Positions 19,775 through 33,900 are shown, counted from the stretch's first letter. The stretch: 64,000 nt of DNA from Roridomyces roridus (GCA_029378245.1 JARKIF010000005.1:62001-126000), one strand, 5' to 3'. Notes: generated by a model from the letters alone, not told the origin. A program made the numbers and translations.

Positions 19775-22080
19775 TCAATTGTCCGAAGCCACCCTACTAG
19801 CCTTGCAGATTTCTCGATGATTCTTCCAATCTGACTTCTGGCAGGTATCGTTGCAAAACCTAATCGTTAATCATTAGCACACGGAAAACCACAACGTAGC
19901 ACGTACCGTGCTCTTTGACACCCAGCGCACCGTTTGAGCACCGCGCTGCGTTTACCACAGCGAGTGCAAGCATGCAACAGAACGTCTCCACAGTTCCTTT
20001 TAACCCCAAACTTTTCGCCACCTAACTCCAAACTGACCACGTCTGGAGAGCTCACGTTCAGTCTTTGCAACCATTCGTCTTCGTTTACATCTGCCGCTGT
20101 GTCTGGGACGTTGGCCTGGTTCCCTGTAGACAATTGCGGCGAAACCTTCAAGGGTTGGCGAGACATGGCTGCTTCCCAGCTTGGCCAGGCAATGGGCATA
20201 CGGCAGAATATCTCCTCGAGAGTGGTGTACTCTTTCGGGAGACGAAACTCGCATGCCGTAGATAATTCCCCCCTCACTGTCTAAAATGAAGGTGAATCTT
20301 TGCACAAAAAAATAAATCGGTTATATCCCACCTGGAGTTCTTCCTCGTTCAAGGTATGCCCCGTGGACAGAAAGGTGAGAAGAGTGGACATTGCGGCCAT
20401 CTCAGCCGTCCGTGGATGCTCAATTGGCGTGCTATCCAGGAAGGCATTCACATAAGACAAGCCCTTCTCCACGAACACGTTGGCTTTGCGTAGATGCTCT
20501 TCGTTTGGCAGCGGAGAGCTTTTCAACATCTCCTTGATGATGTGGTACACACACGTGGCCGCTAAGCAAAGAAATTCTAGGCGGAGGAATTCCGTGATGG
20601 GACGACATTGCAGACCTTTCTCAGCGAAGAGAACGGCTGAAATGGGAGAAATCGGGCTGCCAAGTGCTGAGGCGTAGTAGAAGTAGGCCACAGATGGATG
20701 TTTCTCGACACAGGAATGTGCAAACGAGGAGCCCTTGTCCTTGTCCTGTGCAAGGAGAAGCTCGATGACATCGGCTGCTAGCTCTGCTCGAGCACTGCCA
20801 TCCCGCCGAAGAGCCGCTTCGCATGTTTCAAAGGTCTCCGCTAAGTGGATGTGTCCAAGGGGTCCCTTCTCGAGACGCCCTCGTACAAGTGTGGAGTTGC
20901 GCTGGATCCAGATACTGAAGGCGAGTCCGAAGTCAAAATGAGAGTGGGGGATCTTTTCATCAAGAGCATGAACCAAATCGAACGTATGGATCAAGCCGTC
21001 AAGTTCGGTGAATGCGTCAGCGACCTGCTTGAGAAAAGATTTCCACTTGTAGCCAGGATGCGCAAGATCAGGTTCGCATCGACCGGTTCTGGTCTCATCC
21101 CGAGGGCTCGTTGCATAAAGCTGGATAAGGGTGTATTGGGCAACGAACCGGGTGGAGAGGTCTCGAGACCGTATGGCTGCGACAAGAAAATCGATTAAAT
21201 CGGAATTGGACAGCAAAAGGGTGGCAAGATGTTCTGTCATTTTATAGCAGAAGAAAGCAAAATGTCGAACGGCGAATGAAGTGGATTTAGGAAGGCGGAT
21301 GACGCTGAGCGAAAAGCGGAGGATGCGTGGCAAGGGAACTTGTGCCACAAGCTCCGGATCGGGATATTTGTCAAGGAAGAGACCAGCGGCACAGCGAGTG
21401 AGAACGTAGACACCGTCATCCAGCCATTCGTCTCTGAGCCCGGCTAGGTTGGTCTCGGAATAATCGAGAATCATCGGGAGGACCGGCAAAATCTCTTTGA
21501 CTATCAGGATGTCGTGCTGGGTCGTGATATTGTGCAGGGCTTTCATCACGGTGGCACCCACGGACAAGTCAGGAGAAGATAAGAGTGCCGTTGCTTTCGA
21601 AAGAAACTCTGCGAATCGTATCAGTGGCCGACGCGCATAGGCGTCAATGTGAGAAACATACCGGTCTCGGCAAATATACGTTTCCGAAGCTTTGCGTCCA
21701 CCGCGATGCGCGAGAAGGTCAATATGATGGCAGCGGCAAGACGGTCCGCTGAGATGGAGGAAAGACGATCTGCAGACGCGCAATCCGACCGAAATTCGCG
21801 TGTTTGAGCGTACAACGCGTCCAATTTAGACGAGACGGCATTGAAGGCCTCGTGACACTGCTTCAAGCCTCGCGGTGTGCAAACGTCTGAACAATATGAG
21901 ACAATTTCAGAGGCCCTTTCGTGTCAACGCACCAGCAACACCGAGAAAGCGAGAAATGTGCTCAACGAGCGTGTATGGCTGGGCCACCAAAGCAGCTGCA
22001 AGCAACTGAGGAAAGTTGGCAGGGGTGCTACCAGCACCATCGGCGGTGCGAGTCCTCTCCGTTTTCTTCTTTTTTGGCAT
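19775..22080 (-). CDS. MYND-finger protein, copy D (intact)
   Basis: Five exons: 21933-22080, 21662-21886, 20332-21608, 19907-20280 and 19775-19859, 702 aa, with all phases consistent. Exon 1 starts at ATG 22080 with a Lys-rich N-terminus (MPKKKK) and ends EHISRFLGVAG. Exon 2 holds GLKQCHEAF and DRLAAAII. Exon 3 is a long alpha-helical, probably repeat-like domain. Exons 4-5 form the C-terminal MYND finger (CTRC, CAGC, FCNDTC, HREIC), where the usual Tyr before the fifth ligand is Phe. A C-terminal MYND finger after a helical scaffold suggests a protein-protein adaptor. I know no function for this family. It is one of only two undamaged members of the array. Confidence 0.85.
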
Positions 22081-22276
22081 AAGTACTAGAGGTGGTGGTG
22101 GTGGAAGGCTTTCAAGGGAAGGATTGATCAATCAGTGATTGCGGAACCGGCATTGATCGGCATTCAATATTCAACGTTCAACTTTCAAGGGAACCTTTCT
22201 GGCTCACCCACTCAAGCAACTCCGTCGCTCAGAAGATTTTTCCAATACCGTCAAATCGTACTGGTCAAGTATTTAC

Positions 22277-24522
22277 TTATGAACTATCCGACAACTTGGT
22301 AGCTTTGCACGCGCTACGATGAAGCTTCCAATGCGATTTCTGACACCTATCATTGCAGTACCTGTTGGTGCACCTCGTCAGTGCCTCAAGGAATTAGAAG
22401 TCGAGCTAGATTCTCTGCATACCTCGCTTTTTGACAGCCCGCACATCGTCTGAGCGCCGCGCCGGGAGTGCTGCAGGCCGAGCAGCGATGCAACTGGGAC
22501 GGTCCATATTTTCCGATTGCGCTGAAATCCACTGTACCCATCATCTCATCAAGTTGCTCGTTCGGCGTCATTGCCTCCAGCGTTTCCAGCCAAGCGTCAT
22601 AGTGGCCATCAAAACCGGCACTAGGTGGTGGTAGAGTCGACTCCCCGGCAAGGCGAGACATGGTAGGTGCCCAACGTAGCCACGCAGCAGACATGTGGGC
22701 GAAGATATCTGTGATCGCAAGATACTCACTTGGCAGCTCAACTAAATCATCTGCCGAGCGGGCTATATCGTACGCAGCAGATGATTTTGAGGCAGCAATC
22801 TAGAAACCATCCTCCATGTATGAAATTTTCGCCTCTACTGGTTGCTCACCTCAAGCTCCTCGTCGGTCACAGTATGCCCCTTTATCAAAAGGTCAAGAAG
22901 TGTACCGAGCGCGATCATCTCCAAAGTCGCGGGATGGTCCATTGGAGCGATCTGGAGGAAGGCGCTCGTACGGGCTTTGGCCTTGTTCATCAAGACGCTG
23001 ATTGTCTGTAATCGAGGTTCATATCCCTTGCCATGAAGCATATGCCTGCCGGCGTAGAACAAGACGCTGCTGGTGAGGCGAAGGAGTTCTTGTCGTATGA
23101 ATTCCGTGGTGATGCAACATTGGAGCCCTTGCTCTGCGAATGGGAAAGATACGGCTGTTTTGCCTATGCAAATTGTCATGACGTAGTAGAAATAGGCCAC
23201 CGACGGATGCTTCTCCATGCCTAAATAAGCAAATAGAGCCACTTTCTCCTTCTCCGAGTTCTGCGAGAGGAGGAATTCGAGATAGAGGATATCTGCGGCG
23301 ATATTAGCCTCTGGGCTGGAGCCATCGAGTCGAACAGCAGCTTCGCAAATCTGGAGTATGTTGGACATGACGGGGTTTCGCTGCAGTCTCCCGAACGACA
23401 GGCTCATTTTCTTGGACGAGTTCGCTGAAGGCATACCCAAAATCTGAGCGCGAACGGCCAGAATCTCCGCTGGCAAAGGCACGAGCGAGATCTGTCAAGG
23501 ATTCCCGGTGTGCAGCAGCCTTCACGGCGAACGACTCGAACTCGGGATTTAGTATCCACTGAGGTCGTTCGGGGTCCTTACAGCCGTGCGTGTCTTGCCC
23601 CGGTACATGTCCAAGAGCGTGGATTGGGTAAGGCATCGAGTGCGGATGTCGCGAGCCCGGGTGCCGGCAACAAGAAATTCCGTCACGTCTGGACACGACA
23701 AGGAATGGGTGGCGAGGGGACCAGACATCCAGGAGTAGGAGATGACCATGTTTCTCAGCGCGAGTAACGTGGATGTCGGAAGGAGGACTACGTCCAATGA
23801 AAGTCGAATGACCCGTGGCAGAAGAGCTAGTATGGCTGCGCCTGGATCTGGGCCGGCTAAGAGAGCCACTGTGCAGCGAGTGACGATACCCATAGTGTCC
23901 TCCATACATTCGCCATCCGGACAGTGCGTTTCAGCGTAGCGAAGGACATTCGACGTAAAAGATGCAAGCTTGTCGAGTATCACCGTTTCATTGAGGGGAA
24001 CGCGAGTAATAAGATCGAGCGCTCCAATCACTGCTTGGCCCGCTTTCAAGTTGGAAGAGAATAACAGCGCGACCGCATTTTGAAGGAAGTCTGTAATTTA
24101 AATAACGACGTGAGTCCCATACATTACGCCGATGGCTATGACGGGTTTCGTTGAAGATGCGCGTCCTGAGGGAGATATCTTCCGCCATGCGCCCATAGAT
24201 TACAATGGTCGAAAAGGTATGGAGGTCATCACAGCCCGGGTTTGCTCGCATTTGAGTGAACATTTCGTCCAGGGTGGAAGAGATGGCATCGAAGTCTTGG
24301 TGGCATTGCTTCAGCCCTCGGGCAGTCTGAACGTCTGAGGCCGACATAAGAACTGTGCGCGGTGCAATATGGACGTAGTGCACCTGGGATACCAAGCATA
24401 CTAGTAAACTTCTCTAACATTACTTTTGGGCTGGTCGATGCGGCGCCGGCGGTGAGGAGCTGTGAGACGGCAATGGCAGTAGGATGAATTTTCCTCGAGT
24501 TTTTGGTCTGGTTAACGAGCAT
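22277..24522 (-). pseudogene. MYND-finger protein, copy E (two frameshifts)
   Basis: Exons: 24384-24522 (start ATG 24522), 24143-24334, 22850-24090, 22423-22799 and 22277-22361. The finger is complete (CSAC, CAGC, YCNDRC, HRSAC). Exon 3 changes frame twice: near 23582, after RGKTRTAV, and near 23380, where two bases are missing relative to copy C. The exon 2 donor is GTCATA instead of the family GTGCGT, so splicing may also be weakened. Subfamily with C and F. Confidence 0.8.
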
Positions 24523-24756
24523 GATCAAAAGGAGGCTCGCGCGGAGTAGATGGAAGCGGAAGACAAGAAGAGAGGGAGTCACGAGTGACAAGTAGCATGG
24601 ACGGATCAAAGTTCATTGAACGCGTCGCGAGTCACGATCACGCGACGCGCCTGCTATATATTTAAGACCTTCGAATCGTGTTTTGTTGTCGGAATACACG
24701 TATGTATCCACCGTGACCTTCTGGTTACTTGCTACGGAACTTGCTAGTCCTTCTGG

Positions 24757-27053
24757 CTACTTGCTAGTTTTGCACGCCTTTCGATGAAGCTTCCAATGTT
24801 CTTTCTGACACGTATCATTGCAATACCTGCTCGCGGACTGCGTCAGAGCTTCAGAAATTGGCATAGACTCTTTGCATACCTCGCCTTTAGACAGCCCGCA
24901 CATCGTTTGAGCGCCGCGCTGGGATTTTCGCAGGCCCAGCATTTATGCAACTGAGCAGGTCCGTATCTTTGTTCCCTATGATCGACACAGCCATTATCTC
25001 AAGGACCTGCTCGCCCGGCGTTTTCGCCTCTAGCCTTTCCACCCAAGCCGTAAAGTGGTCATCAGAGGCGGGCGCGGCAAGGAGTGGTGGTAAATTTAGA
25101 GTTGCCTCTGCTGCGTTGCGAGAAGTGGGCTCGTGGCGCCGAGACATGGTAGGTCCCCAACATTGCCACGCACACTGGGACTCCATGCGGGCCAAGATAA
25201 GTGTGAGAGCCATACACTCTTTTGGCAGTTGAGACAAATCTGCCATCGACTGGGCCCCCGCCAATAAATTCGACCCAACAGTCTGCCGAACATCTTTCAG
25301 GCATCAAATTTTCGTATCGACTCGCCACTCACCTTGAGTTCCTCATTGGTCAAAGTATGGCCTTTCATCAAGAGGTTAAGCAAGGTAACGACTGCGGTCA
25401 TCTCCAGAACCCCAGGATGGTCTGGTGACGCGATCTTCAAGAAAGTACTTGCATGGTCTTCGGCCTTGTTGATCAAGACGCTGATCGTCTGTAATCGAGG
25501 TTCGTCGTATCTGTCGCCATGCAGTATATATGTGAGGGTGTGGTACAATAGATGGGTGACGTGGTAGTGAAGTTCTTGTTGTATGAATTCGGTGGTAATG
25601 TGACACTTGAGGCCTTTCGCCGCAGTTGTAAGAGCGTGGAACTGTTTGCTTATGCACATTGTTATGGCGTAGTAAAAATAGGCGACGGCAGGATGCTTTT
25701 CAACGCACGAACGAGCAAATGCGATCACTGTCTCCGTTTCTGAGTTCTGCGAAAGGAGGAGTTGAAGGTGGATGATATCTGCGGTTCTCTCAGCCTCGGG
25801 GCTGGAGCCATCGAGTCGAAGAGCTGCTTCGCAAATTTCGAGTAGGTTGGACATTCGTTTCCGCCCCGTCTCCCTGCTGAATAGCCTCTCGCACGAGCGG
25901 CTCATTGCCCTGGATGAGCTCGCTAAACGCGTGCCCAAGCTCCGAGTGTGGATGGTCAGAATCCCCGCTGGCGAATGCGCGAACGAGATCTGACAAGGCG
26001 TCCCGTTGCGCAGGAGTGTCCACGAAGGAGGGCTTGGACCCAAGCTGAAGTATTCGCTGAGGTTGGCTCAGACCCTCTGGGATCGGGCTCCGCGAGCACA
26101 TTTCGATGAAAGTGAATTGGGAAAGGCATCGCAGACGGATGTCCTGAGCCCGAGTGCCAGCAGCAAGAAAATCCATCAGGTCTGGAGATTGCAAGATATT
26201 GGGAGCCAGCATTCTACCCAACCTTGCGCAGCAGAAGGCGAAGGTTCTCAAGGCGAGCGAGGTGGATGTCGGAGCGAGGAGTACGTCCAGTGAAAATCGG
26301 ATGACCCGTGGAAAGAGGGATATCACGGCCGCGGCTGCGTCCGGGTCCACTGCCGGTTCAGCAAAACCTAACATCGCCGCTGTGCAACGAATAAGTACAG
26401 CCATAGCGTCTTCCGCGGAATCACTATCTCGCTGTGTTTCGGCATAGTCGAGGATAATTGGCATGAAGTTTGCAAGCTTGACGAGGAAAGTCGTGTCCTG
26501 GAGGCCATGACGAGTAAGAATGTTGAGCGTGTCGATCACTGCTCGGCCCCCCTTCAAGCTCGAAGAGGACAACAGCTCCATGGCATTTTCAAGAAAGCCT
26601 GAAAATCAGTGCTGTGAGTCCACGGAAGTCAGCGACGTGAGGCAGTTACGTACGGGTCTCGGTGAAGATACGCGTCCTGAGGGAGAGATCCTCTGCCATA
26701 CGGCCATAAATGACAATCGTCGCAGCGGCAGGGCCGTCATTACCCCCCGGCTTCGCTCGAAGTAGGCGGAACATCTCGTCCAGCCTGAAAGAAATGGCAG
26801 CGAAGTTTTGGTGGCATTGCTTCAAGCCTCTAGCACTCCAAAGATCTGAGCGCACAACGTTGGAACTATGCATGGTGAAAGATTGAGGTAATGACGCACC
26901 TGGGATACCAAGTTCACGAGATAGCAGCCCCACTATCAACCTTTGTGAGCCGGTCAATAAGGCAGCCGCGGCGATGAGCTGGGAGACACTAGGGAGCGCG
27001 CTAACAGTCTCAGCGACGGCCCAATGACTTTTTTTTGGGTTTTTCATAGGCAT
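24757..27053 (-). pseudogene. MYND-finger protein, copy F (two frameshifts)
   Basis: Exons: 26900-27053 (start ATG 27053), 26654-26845, 25333-26598, 24880-25293 and 24757-24826. Exon 3 shifts frame near 25860-25880 at the same variable spot as copies C and E (after NEPLVRE). Exon 4 lacks one base near 24965-24985, which throws the first half of the finger out of frame, although its ligands (CWAC, CAGC) are readable in the next frame. Exon 5 is fine (YCNDTC, HRKAC). Confidence 0.75.
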
Positions 27054-27348
27054 GATCAAGGGAAGAGTGGTGGCAGTGGTTGCTCTCCAAGAGGTGAGAT
27101 GGTGCTGGAGAACGGCACGCCGCAGCGCCGAAGGCAGCCCGGTAATTCACAACGAGCAGATGGAAGTGGAAGACAAGAACCGGAATGATGCAGCACGGAT
27201 CAAATCATGATCATCAAACGCGTCCCGCGCGACGCGCCTCGTGCGCGCCCCAGCTGGGTATGACAGAAACGTCGCACGCGCTCTAGTAGGCAGCTAAATA
27301 TTCCATCGATTCAGTCGTGCCAGCAACCATGTTAAGTACAATGTTAGC

Positions 27349-29641
27349 TTATGAGGTTCCAACTTGATTACTACTCGCGTCCGAATTAGCCCTGCTGGCT
27401 TTACACGCTTTTCGATGAATCTTCCAATGAGCCTTTTGGCAAGTGTTGTCACAATATCTGCCGGGATCGAACGTCAACAAAAACTCCAGAGCGACCAAGC
27501 ACGAAACGCACCTCGCCATCTGACATCCCGCACATCGTCTAAGTGCGGCATTGGGTGTATCGCACTTGGAGCAACGGCGCAGCTGAGCCATACCATATCT
27601 TTCCTTCCCCGGAGTCAACCCGCGGACCTCAAACGGAAGCATTTCCATCTCCGTTTCGCAGAGACGGTCCAGCCATTCAACGAACGGGTCTGCGCTCGGA
27701 TTCGCCTCTGTTATACGGCTCGCTACCTTACGTTCAGGCTGGCGTGTCATGATGCTTTCCCAACGCTTCCACGCAGTGGACATGCGGGGAAAGATGTGTT
27801 CAAGAGCGAGGCATTCCTTTGAGAGCCGGAACGAATACCGTGTGGACCGAGCCATCTCGCATATCGAGGAGAATCTTTTCGCTGCAGTCTGAGAAACAAT
27901 GAGGATAGACTATCGTGCGCGAATTATGAACTCACCTCGAGTTCCTCGTCAGTCAAGGTATGCCCGTTGGCCAAAAAATCGACGTGGATGGCGAGCGCGC
28001 TGATTTCAGGCAGCCGAGGGTTATCGGGTTGAGCAATGTCCAGGAAGGTACCGGTATGTAATGCCGTCGCCTGTGTCAGGAAACTGAGCTTGGGCTCATC
28101 AGCGTCCTGTGGATCACCTCGCAGTATCCCCATCAGAACCTCATAGGTAAAGTTCGCGACGCAGCAGCAGAGCTCTCGTCGGATAAACGCAGAGATGACG
28201 GGTTGTTTTAGGCCCTCCACCGCAAGGCGGACGGAAGGCACAATCTCGTGTGCCTCGGGGTGTATCGTCGTGATATAATAGAAATAAGCCACCGACGGAT
28301 GTTTGTCAATGCAGACCCGTGCGTATTTATGCGCTGCCTCCTTCGCCACAGAGAAGAGCAGTTCCATGTGGATGATATCCGCTGCTATGCCAGACCCAGC
28401 TTTTCGAGTGGCAAACTCGCACAATCGCAGTAGAACCGGAATTTTGCTCCCAGGACGGGCAAGATGCATCCGTACAACCAAGGGGTCGCGCTGAATGAGC
28501 TCGCCGAACGCGCGTCCTAGCTCAGAGAGGGAGCGAGCCGACTTGTTATCCGTGAGATCCGTCAGCTCGTCGAGAGCCGCTTTGGCGTCGACGAGAAAAG
28601 TGCCGGAACCAGGTTGCAAAAGCTCAACAGGCTGAGCTTTGGCGGTTCCCTTTTGTAACCCCGTAGGCCCGCTCGTCGAGTAGAGCTCTACGAGAGCACA
28701 TTGAGCCAGACATCGGGTAGCAAGCTCCTGTGCCCGAGTTCCAGCGACCAGAAAATCGATCCAGTCTGGAGCAGAGATAAAAAGGTGCCGTGCCGCGGGA
28801 CTTCTGGACATGAGGCGGCAGAAATAAACAAGCTGGTTGACCACGAGTGACGAGGTCAGGAGACGGACCATATCCAGTGCAAATCGAAGGATACGTGGCA
28901 CTAGCGCAACGAGCTCTGGATCTGGAGTGGCATCGTCGAAGACTGCCGTCGTGGAGCGAATGAGAACGTAGAGTGCATGCTCCTGGCATTCGGAACCAAG
29001 TTCCACCACATTGTCCTCGGCACATTTGAGTATATTCGGCAGGAAACGTGTTATTTTTCGGAGTATTGCCGAGTCGTGAAGGCGAGTGAGATTGTTGAGT
29101 GTTTTGAGCACGATTTCCCTGGACTCGACATCCGGGGACGACAAAAGTGGTGCCGCATTTTCTAGGAAGCCTGCCTATTGTCAATTAAACATTCCTTTGT
29201 TCGCAGGTGCCACGCACGAGATTCACTGAAAATGCGGCTCCTTAAGGAAATGTCCTCTCCCATGCACGCGTATACGACGACTATCCCCGCAGCAACTCTT
29301 TCAGCGAGGAAACGATCGCCCGAGTGTTGCAGACACTGGGTGGCCACCTCGTCCAATGCGGAAGAGACGGCAGCGAAGGCTTGGTGGCACTGCTTCAATC
29401 CGCGGACATTCCACACTTCTGGGTAATATAAATTTTCATCACGAAAGGAAACGCTTGACTTGCCAGGAATTCTAAGCGCACGAGTAATGTCTTTGAGCAG
29501 CTGGTCCAGCCTCGCGGTGCTCACCCGGTCGGACGTTTCTGGGGTCTCTGACCAGTGGGCAACCGCGAGGAGCTGAGGGAACGTGGTTTCATTTGTGGCC
29601 CGAGGAGTCAGGTCGCGAGTCCTCTTCTTGTCAGGGGACAT
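27349..29641 (-). CDS. MYND-finger protein, copy G (intact, GC-AG first intron)
   Basis: Five exons: 29464-29641, 29218-29418, 27936-29170, 27512-27888 and 27349-27457, totalling 699 aa in consistent phase. Start ATG 29641 is followed by MSPDKKRTRD. The first intron (29419-29463) uses a GC donor (G|GCAAGT), a rare but accepted class. The long helical domain is open throughout. The finger reads CSKC, CAGC, YCDNTC, HRKAC, with every ligand present, followed by a 16-residue polar tail. It is the most diverged intact member and the best candidate, with D, for a working protein. The role is probably scaffold or adaptor, inferred only from the domain. Confidence 0.85.
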
Positions 29642-30902
29642 GGTGGCTAGAGTACAAGGTTAGTCGACGCTCGCCACTCCAAGTCCGATTCGGAAAACAA
29701 GAAGAGTGATTACCCAATGACGATCAGTCTATTATCTTCCAAATTTGGACTCGAAATGATGGAAATTTCGCACGGCTGCAAATTGCTTCAGATCAGCAGC
29801 GACAGGTGAAGATCCTATTAGTATGGAATAGCTTCCCTGTGGGCGAGGCGGTTTCGAGTTGCAAGAATGACCGGCAATGTTCATTTGTGCAGACAGACCT
29901 TCCGTTCGTTATCCGTCCATAAACTGCGTCTCCAACGCCTGTATTCGAGATTACCGAGGGCCGTTGAAATTTATACAGTGAGAGAGAGAGGAATATAAGT
30001 GGGATAAGTTGTCGGCGTGCTGTTCATCCATCTGTCGACTGAGTTAACTCTGATGTGGAGCTCCAACAAGTTGTCGATAGACGTACCAAATGGTATTGAA
30101 AAAACCATTACGGACTGACGCGCTTTAAATCCCGCGCTCAGTTAAGTAGGCGGATCCGAATATTCTGTGTGTCCCTGTGAAGAGAATTGTATGAGCGCAT
30201 TGGAATGCACGCAGCCATTAGGCATACTGTCGGTTCCAAAGACGCAAGGACAGAGTGCATCTTCTACAGCGACGAGCCCAGACTTGTCGTGTAGCCGTCT
30301 GCCACTGATCTTGGGTATTTCGCGAGCGGATGGAGGAACGACCATATCAAGAACAGAATGCAAAGAGAAGAAACCCTCCAGAAAGTCCCTTGTTTGTAAG
30401 AACGGGTGGAATGACGAGCACGGCGATAATGAGAGCTAAGGGGCGGCTTGAAATTCTTCTCAAAACCGGATGGACAACCTAGAGAACGTCGGTGAGCAGT
30501 GGAGAGTTCGCGCATGGACCGACCACTGCGAATGAAACTGCTTGAGAGGTCGAGGGTGTCGAGGATTCGGGAAAGCAAGTTTGCCTCCAGGCACGCGCCC
30601 ACTGGGACAATCATGCCATACCATCACGGCAATCGTTAGTTATGGCACAGCGCCACATTCGAGAACTCGCGATTATTTGGCGGCACCCATTGTGGTGGTG
30701 ATTCTCTGGAACATGGCCAAGGATGTGGAAGGAAAGCAAGAAGGTGAGCGACCGGATCAAATCACTCGGCCCTTACGGCGCCAAGCCTCCACCAGGACCC
30801 ACAAAGGTACTTCAATTTCGATACGCGCTACTAGTACAGGAGATACAGAACAGTCGTGGTAGATCATGAGCTCAAAAAACAGTCTGAACATATCTTGTCA
30901 AC
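29642..30902. other. Intergenic region with no recognisable gene
   Basis: About 1.26 kb. A GA-dinucleotide run sits near 29980-29992, followed by GGAATATAAG. A minus-strand open stretch at 30142-30363 and another at 30264-30614 have no recognisable domains and no supporting splice pattern. Confidence 0.4.
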
Positions 30903-33900
30903 TCAAACAGAGTTAGCTTTGCATGCCTTTCGAAGAGCCGGCCAATGGCGTCGCTGGCAAGTTTTGTCGCAATATCTGGTCGTCAAAGCATCAGGCAAAG
31001 AGATCTACGGATGAAACTCGGCACACCTCGCATTCAGACACCCAACACATTCCTTGAGAACGGCGCTAGGGGCTCCGCACCCCGAGCAGCAATGCAGACG
31101 TGCAACTCCATATCTGTCCACTGCGGCCTTGGGTCGTGGGCCCCCTGAGGACGCCGCTGGCTGGATGTCAGAAAAGCGCACATTGGGACCCACTTCGGCG
31201 AGTTTCTCCAGTACCGCGACGAATTCATCCGTGTCTGAACTTGTTTCTGGTACCGCATCTGCACGGTACGTTTGGACGGGCTGACGAGAGATGACTTGTC
31301 GCCAGAGTCGCCACGCAGTGGGCATGCGGTCAAAGATGTGATCCAGGGCCAGGGAATTCTTCGGAGGCTGAAATGCCTCGGCGACACTATAATGAACCTC
31401 ACAGGTCGAACGCAATTTATCTCGAGCGGTCTGTTCCAAATCTCAGCGAGCTCACTCCCGTATAGAACATGATCTTACCTGAAGTTCGGTGAGCTCGTCA
31501 GTCAAGGTATTCCCCTTGGCCAAGATTTCGAGATGAATGACATGGGTGTCCATCAAGGGCATCAATGGATGGTCGACCGGGGCGATCTGGCTGAATGCGG
31601 CTGCATGAGATGAGATATTCTTCATCAGTACGTTGACTTGGTGCAACCCAAATTCGCCCGGTTCGCTTTCGAGCATCATGGCCAAGATTCGGTACGAGCA
31701 ATTAGCCACATGAGCTAGAAGCGATCGTCGTAGGAAATCCGTGATAGAGGAACACTGTAGCCCTTTCTCGGCGAAGACTATTGAAGAGTAGATCTCCGAA
31801 GAGGATATCGGCTGGACCGTCATTGCATAGTGGAAAAAAGGGACAGAGGGGTGCCGTTCGATCGAAGCTTGAGCGAATGCAGCAACTTGTCGTGGCTCCT
31901 TCCTGAGAAGGTTCACGACGTGGAGGATATCTGCAGTGATGTTATCCTCTGTGCTGGAAGCATTCCGGCAAATAGCTGCTTCGCAAGTCTCGAGGATGCC
32001 GAGTTGTTGTTCATTCAGTTGTCTCCATACAAGTTCGTTCCACTGGATCAGCTCGGAGAGCGCGTGACCGAGATCACACTGCGATTGGTGAGCATGTTGG
32101 TCAAAGCCATTGAGCAACTCCGCCAACTCTGCCATTCCTTCCATCTCCGATGCAAAGGACCGAATCCCGTCATATTCCTCCCTGAGTTCAATATGCGCTG
32201 GGCCAAGACAGTTGCTCGCAGCACTCTCCGAGTAGAGCTCGATGAGAGAGCGCAGGCCAAAGAACCTGAAGGAGGCATCCTCGGCGCGAGTGCAAGCGAT
32301 AAGAAAGTCGACCAGGAATCGAATGGAGTGTAAAACGTGACGATACGGACTTTTGGATATCTCGAAGCAGAGGTGGACGAAATGGAAGAACGCCAGTGGC
32401 GTGGAAGCTGGAAGGCGGATCGTGTCGAAAGACAATTGAAGAACTCGGGGAAGGGAGGCGCGCGCTACGAGTCCTAGCTCGGGATTGGCCTGGGAGATGG
32501 CAGCCGTAGTACTGCGGCAGAGGATAGAGACGACATCCTTCACGCGCCCGGATGGTGCTTGACGAACGTAGTCAAGAAAGATCGGCGTGAAGCGGGCGAC
32601 CTCTGCATCCTTAAACGTGGTTACTCTGAGCAGTGTTCCAATCACAACACCGCGCACAGTGGGGGAGGATAATAAGGAGGTCGCATGGACAAGAAACTCT
32701 GAAATTTAGGTTAGTCCCGTCAAATCGGCATTGGGTGGCACGTGCACTCACGGGTTTCGCTGAAGACGCGCCTCCTGAGGGTGTTATGTTGCCCGATGCG
32801 ACCGTAGATGGCGATGATGACAGCTGCAAGACTGTCTGAAGATACACGGTTTCGGGCCCGATAGTCTCGACACTGAGTGAACAAGTTCCGAGTCTTAAAA
32901 ATTTATTTTTAAGCTCGGTCTTATCGGCCGTTTTCCCGCCAGAGTGAGGTCGAACTTTTTTCGATGACGTCAGTATCGGTGGTGGGATCACCTCCATTTT
33001 TGGTAATTTGTTGGGCTGTTCTCGCTCGATTTGGGTCTCTTTGTCAATTACCCTTACACATTGAACAGACCATAGATCTAACCAGTTCTGCCGGCGTTCC
33101 GTGTTACCATCTCCGCCGCCCAGGACCACAATCACTACTCTGCAGATATCCCCCCCTCTTGTTGTCTCCCTTGTGTGTGTGTGTGCAATACTCTTCCATG
33201 TACATTGTCCCCAGCATCATCTCCTATCCCCCGCTTTGTCCATCCCTGCCCGATGAGTCTTGGCTTACGTTGCTCGGACCGATGCCTGTTTGACAGTTCG
33301 GCACGGTGCACGCCTCTTGCTTCTCACCACCACGCACATCGACCACTCATGACACTCATTTGCACTGCACCTACGGACGACAGCATTGTGTTTCTACATC
33401 CAATACCCTGGCCCATTCCGACTCCCTCGTCTCAGCCAGTGCTATACCATCTCGAGTCCTCCCTCATCTTTCCACACGTCCCCTTTCCCTCGCCGCTTTC
33501 GCTGAAGGGACCTGCCCTCCCATCAGGCCGTGCCGTAGGCGTATTGCCGTCACTATCCCTCTTGAGTGAAGCCTTCTTCGCCCCAAGTGATTTGCAAGGG
33601 ATTTGGTCTTCCATCGATTCCCCATGTTCGTTATCCCCAGCCGCTGCCCCAGACTCGGATTGCCATGCGCAAGCAATGGCCCCTAAAAGCAGGTCGTCTA
33701 GGATGGTGGCAACGGCGTCAAAGGATTCGTGGCATTGCTCCAGACCCTTGGCACTATTGACATCTGGAGGAAACCTATGAATCTCGAATGCACTGGAGAA
33801 CGAGGTCAACAACGCACTTGGGATTCCAAGCATGCCGCAGATGTCTTTGATCGCCGTTTCTTGGCTGCTCGGCCGGACAGCGACTGCGAGGAGTTGGCTC

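Noticed and set aside
29642..30902. A ninth MYND copy in the gap between G and H
   Set aside because: No exon of the family could be recognised in either strand.
32889..33689. Copy H insertion as a Helitron
   Set aside because: There is a hairpin near one end, but the terminal CTRR and TC signatures are absent.
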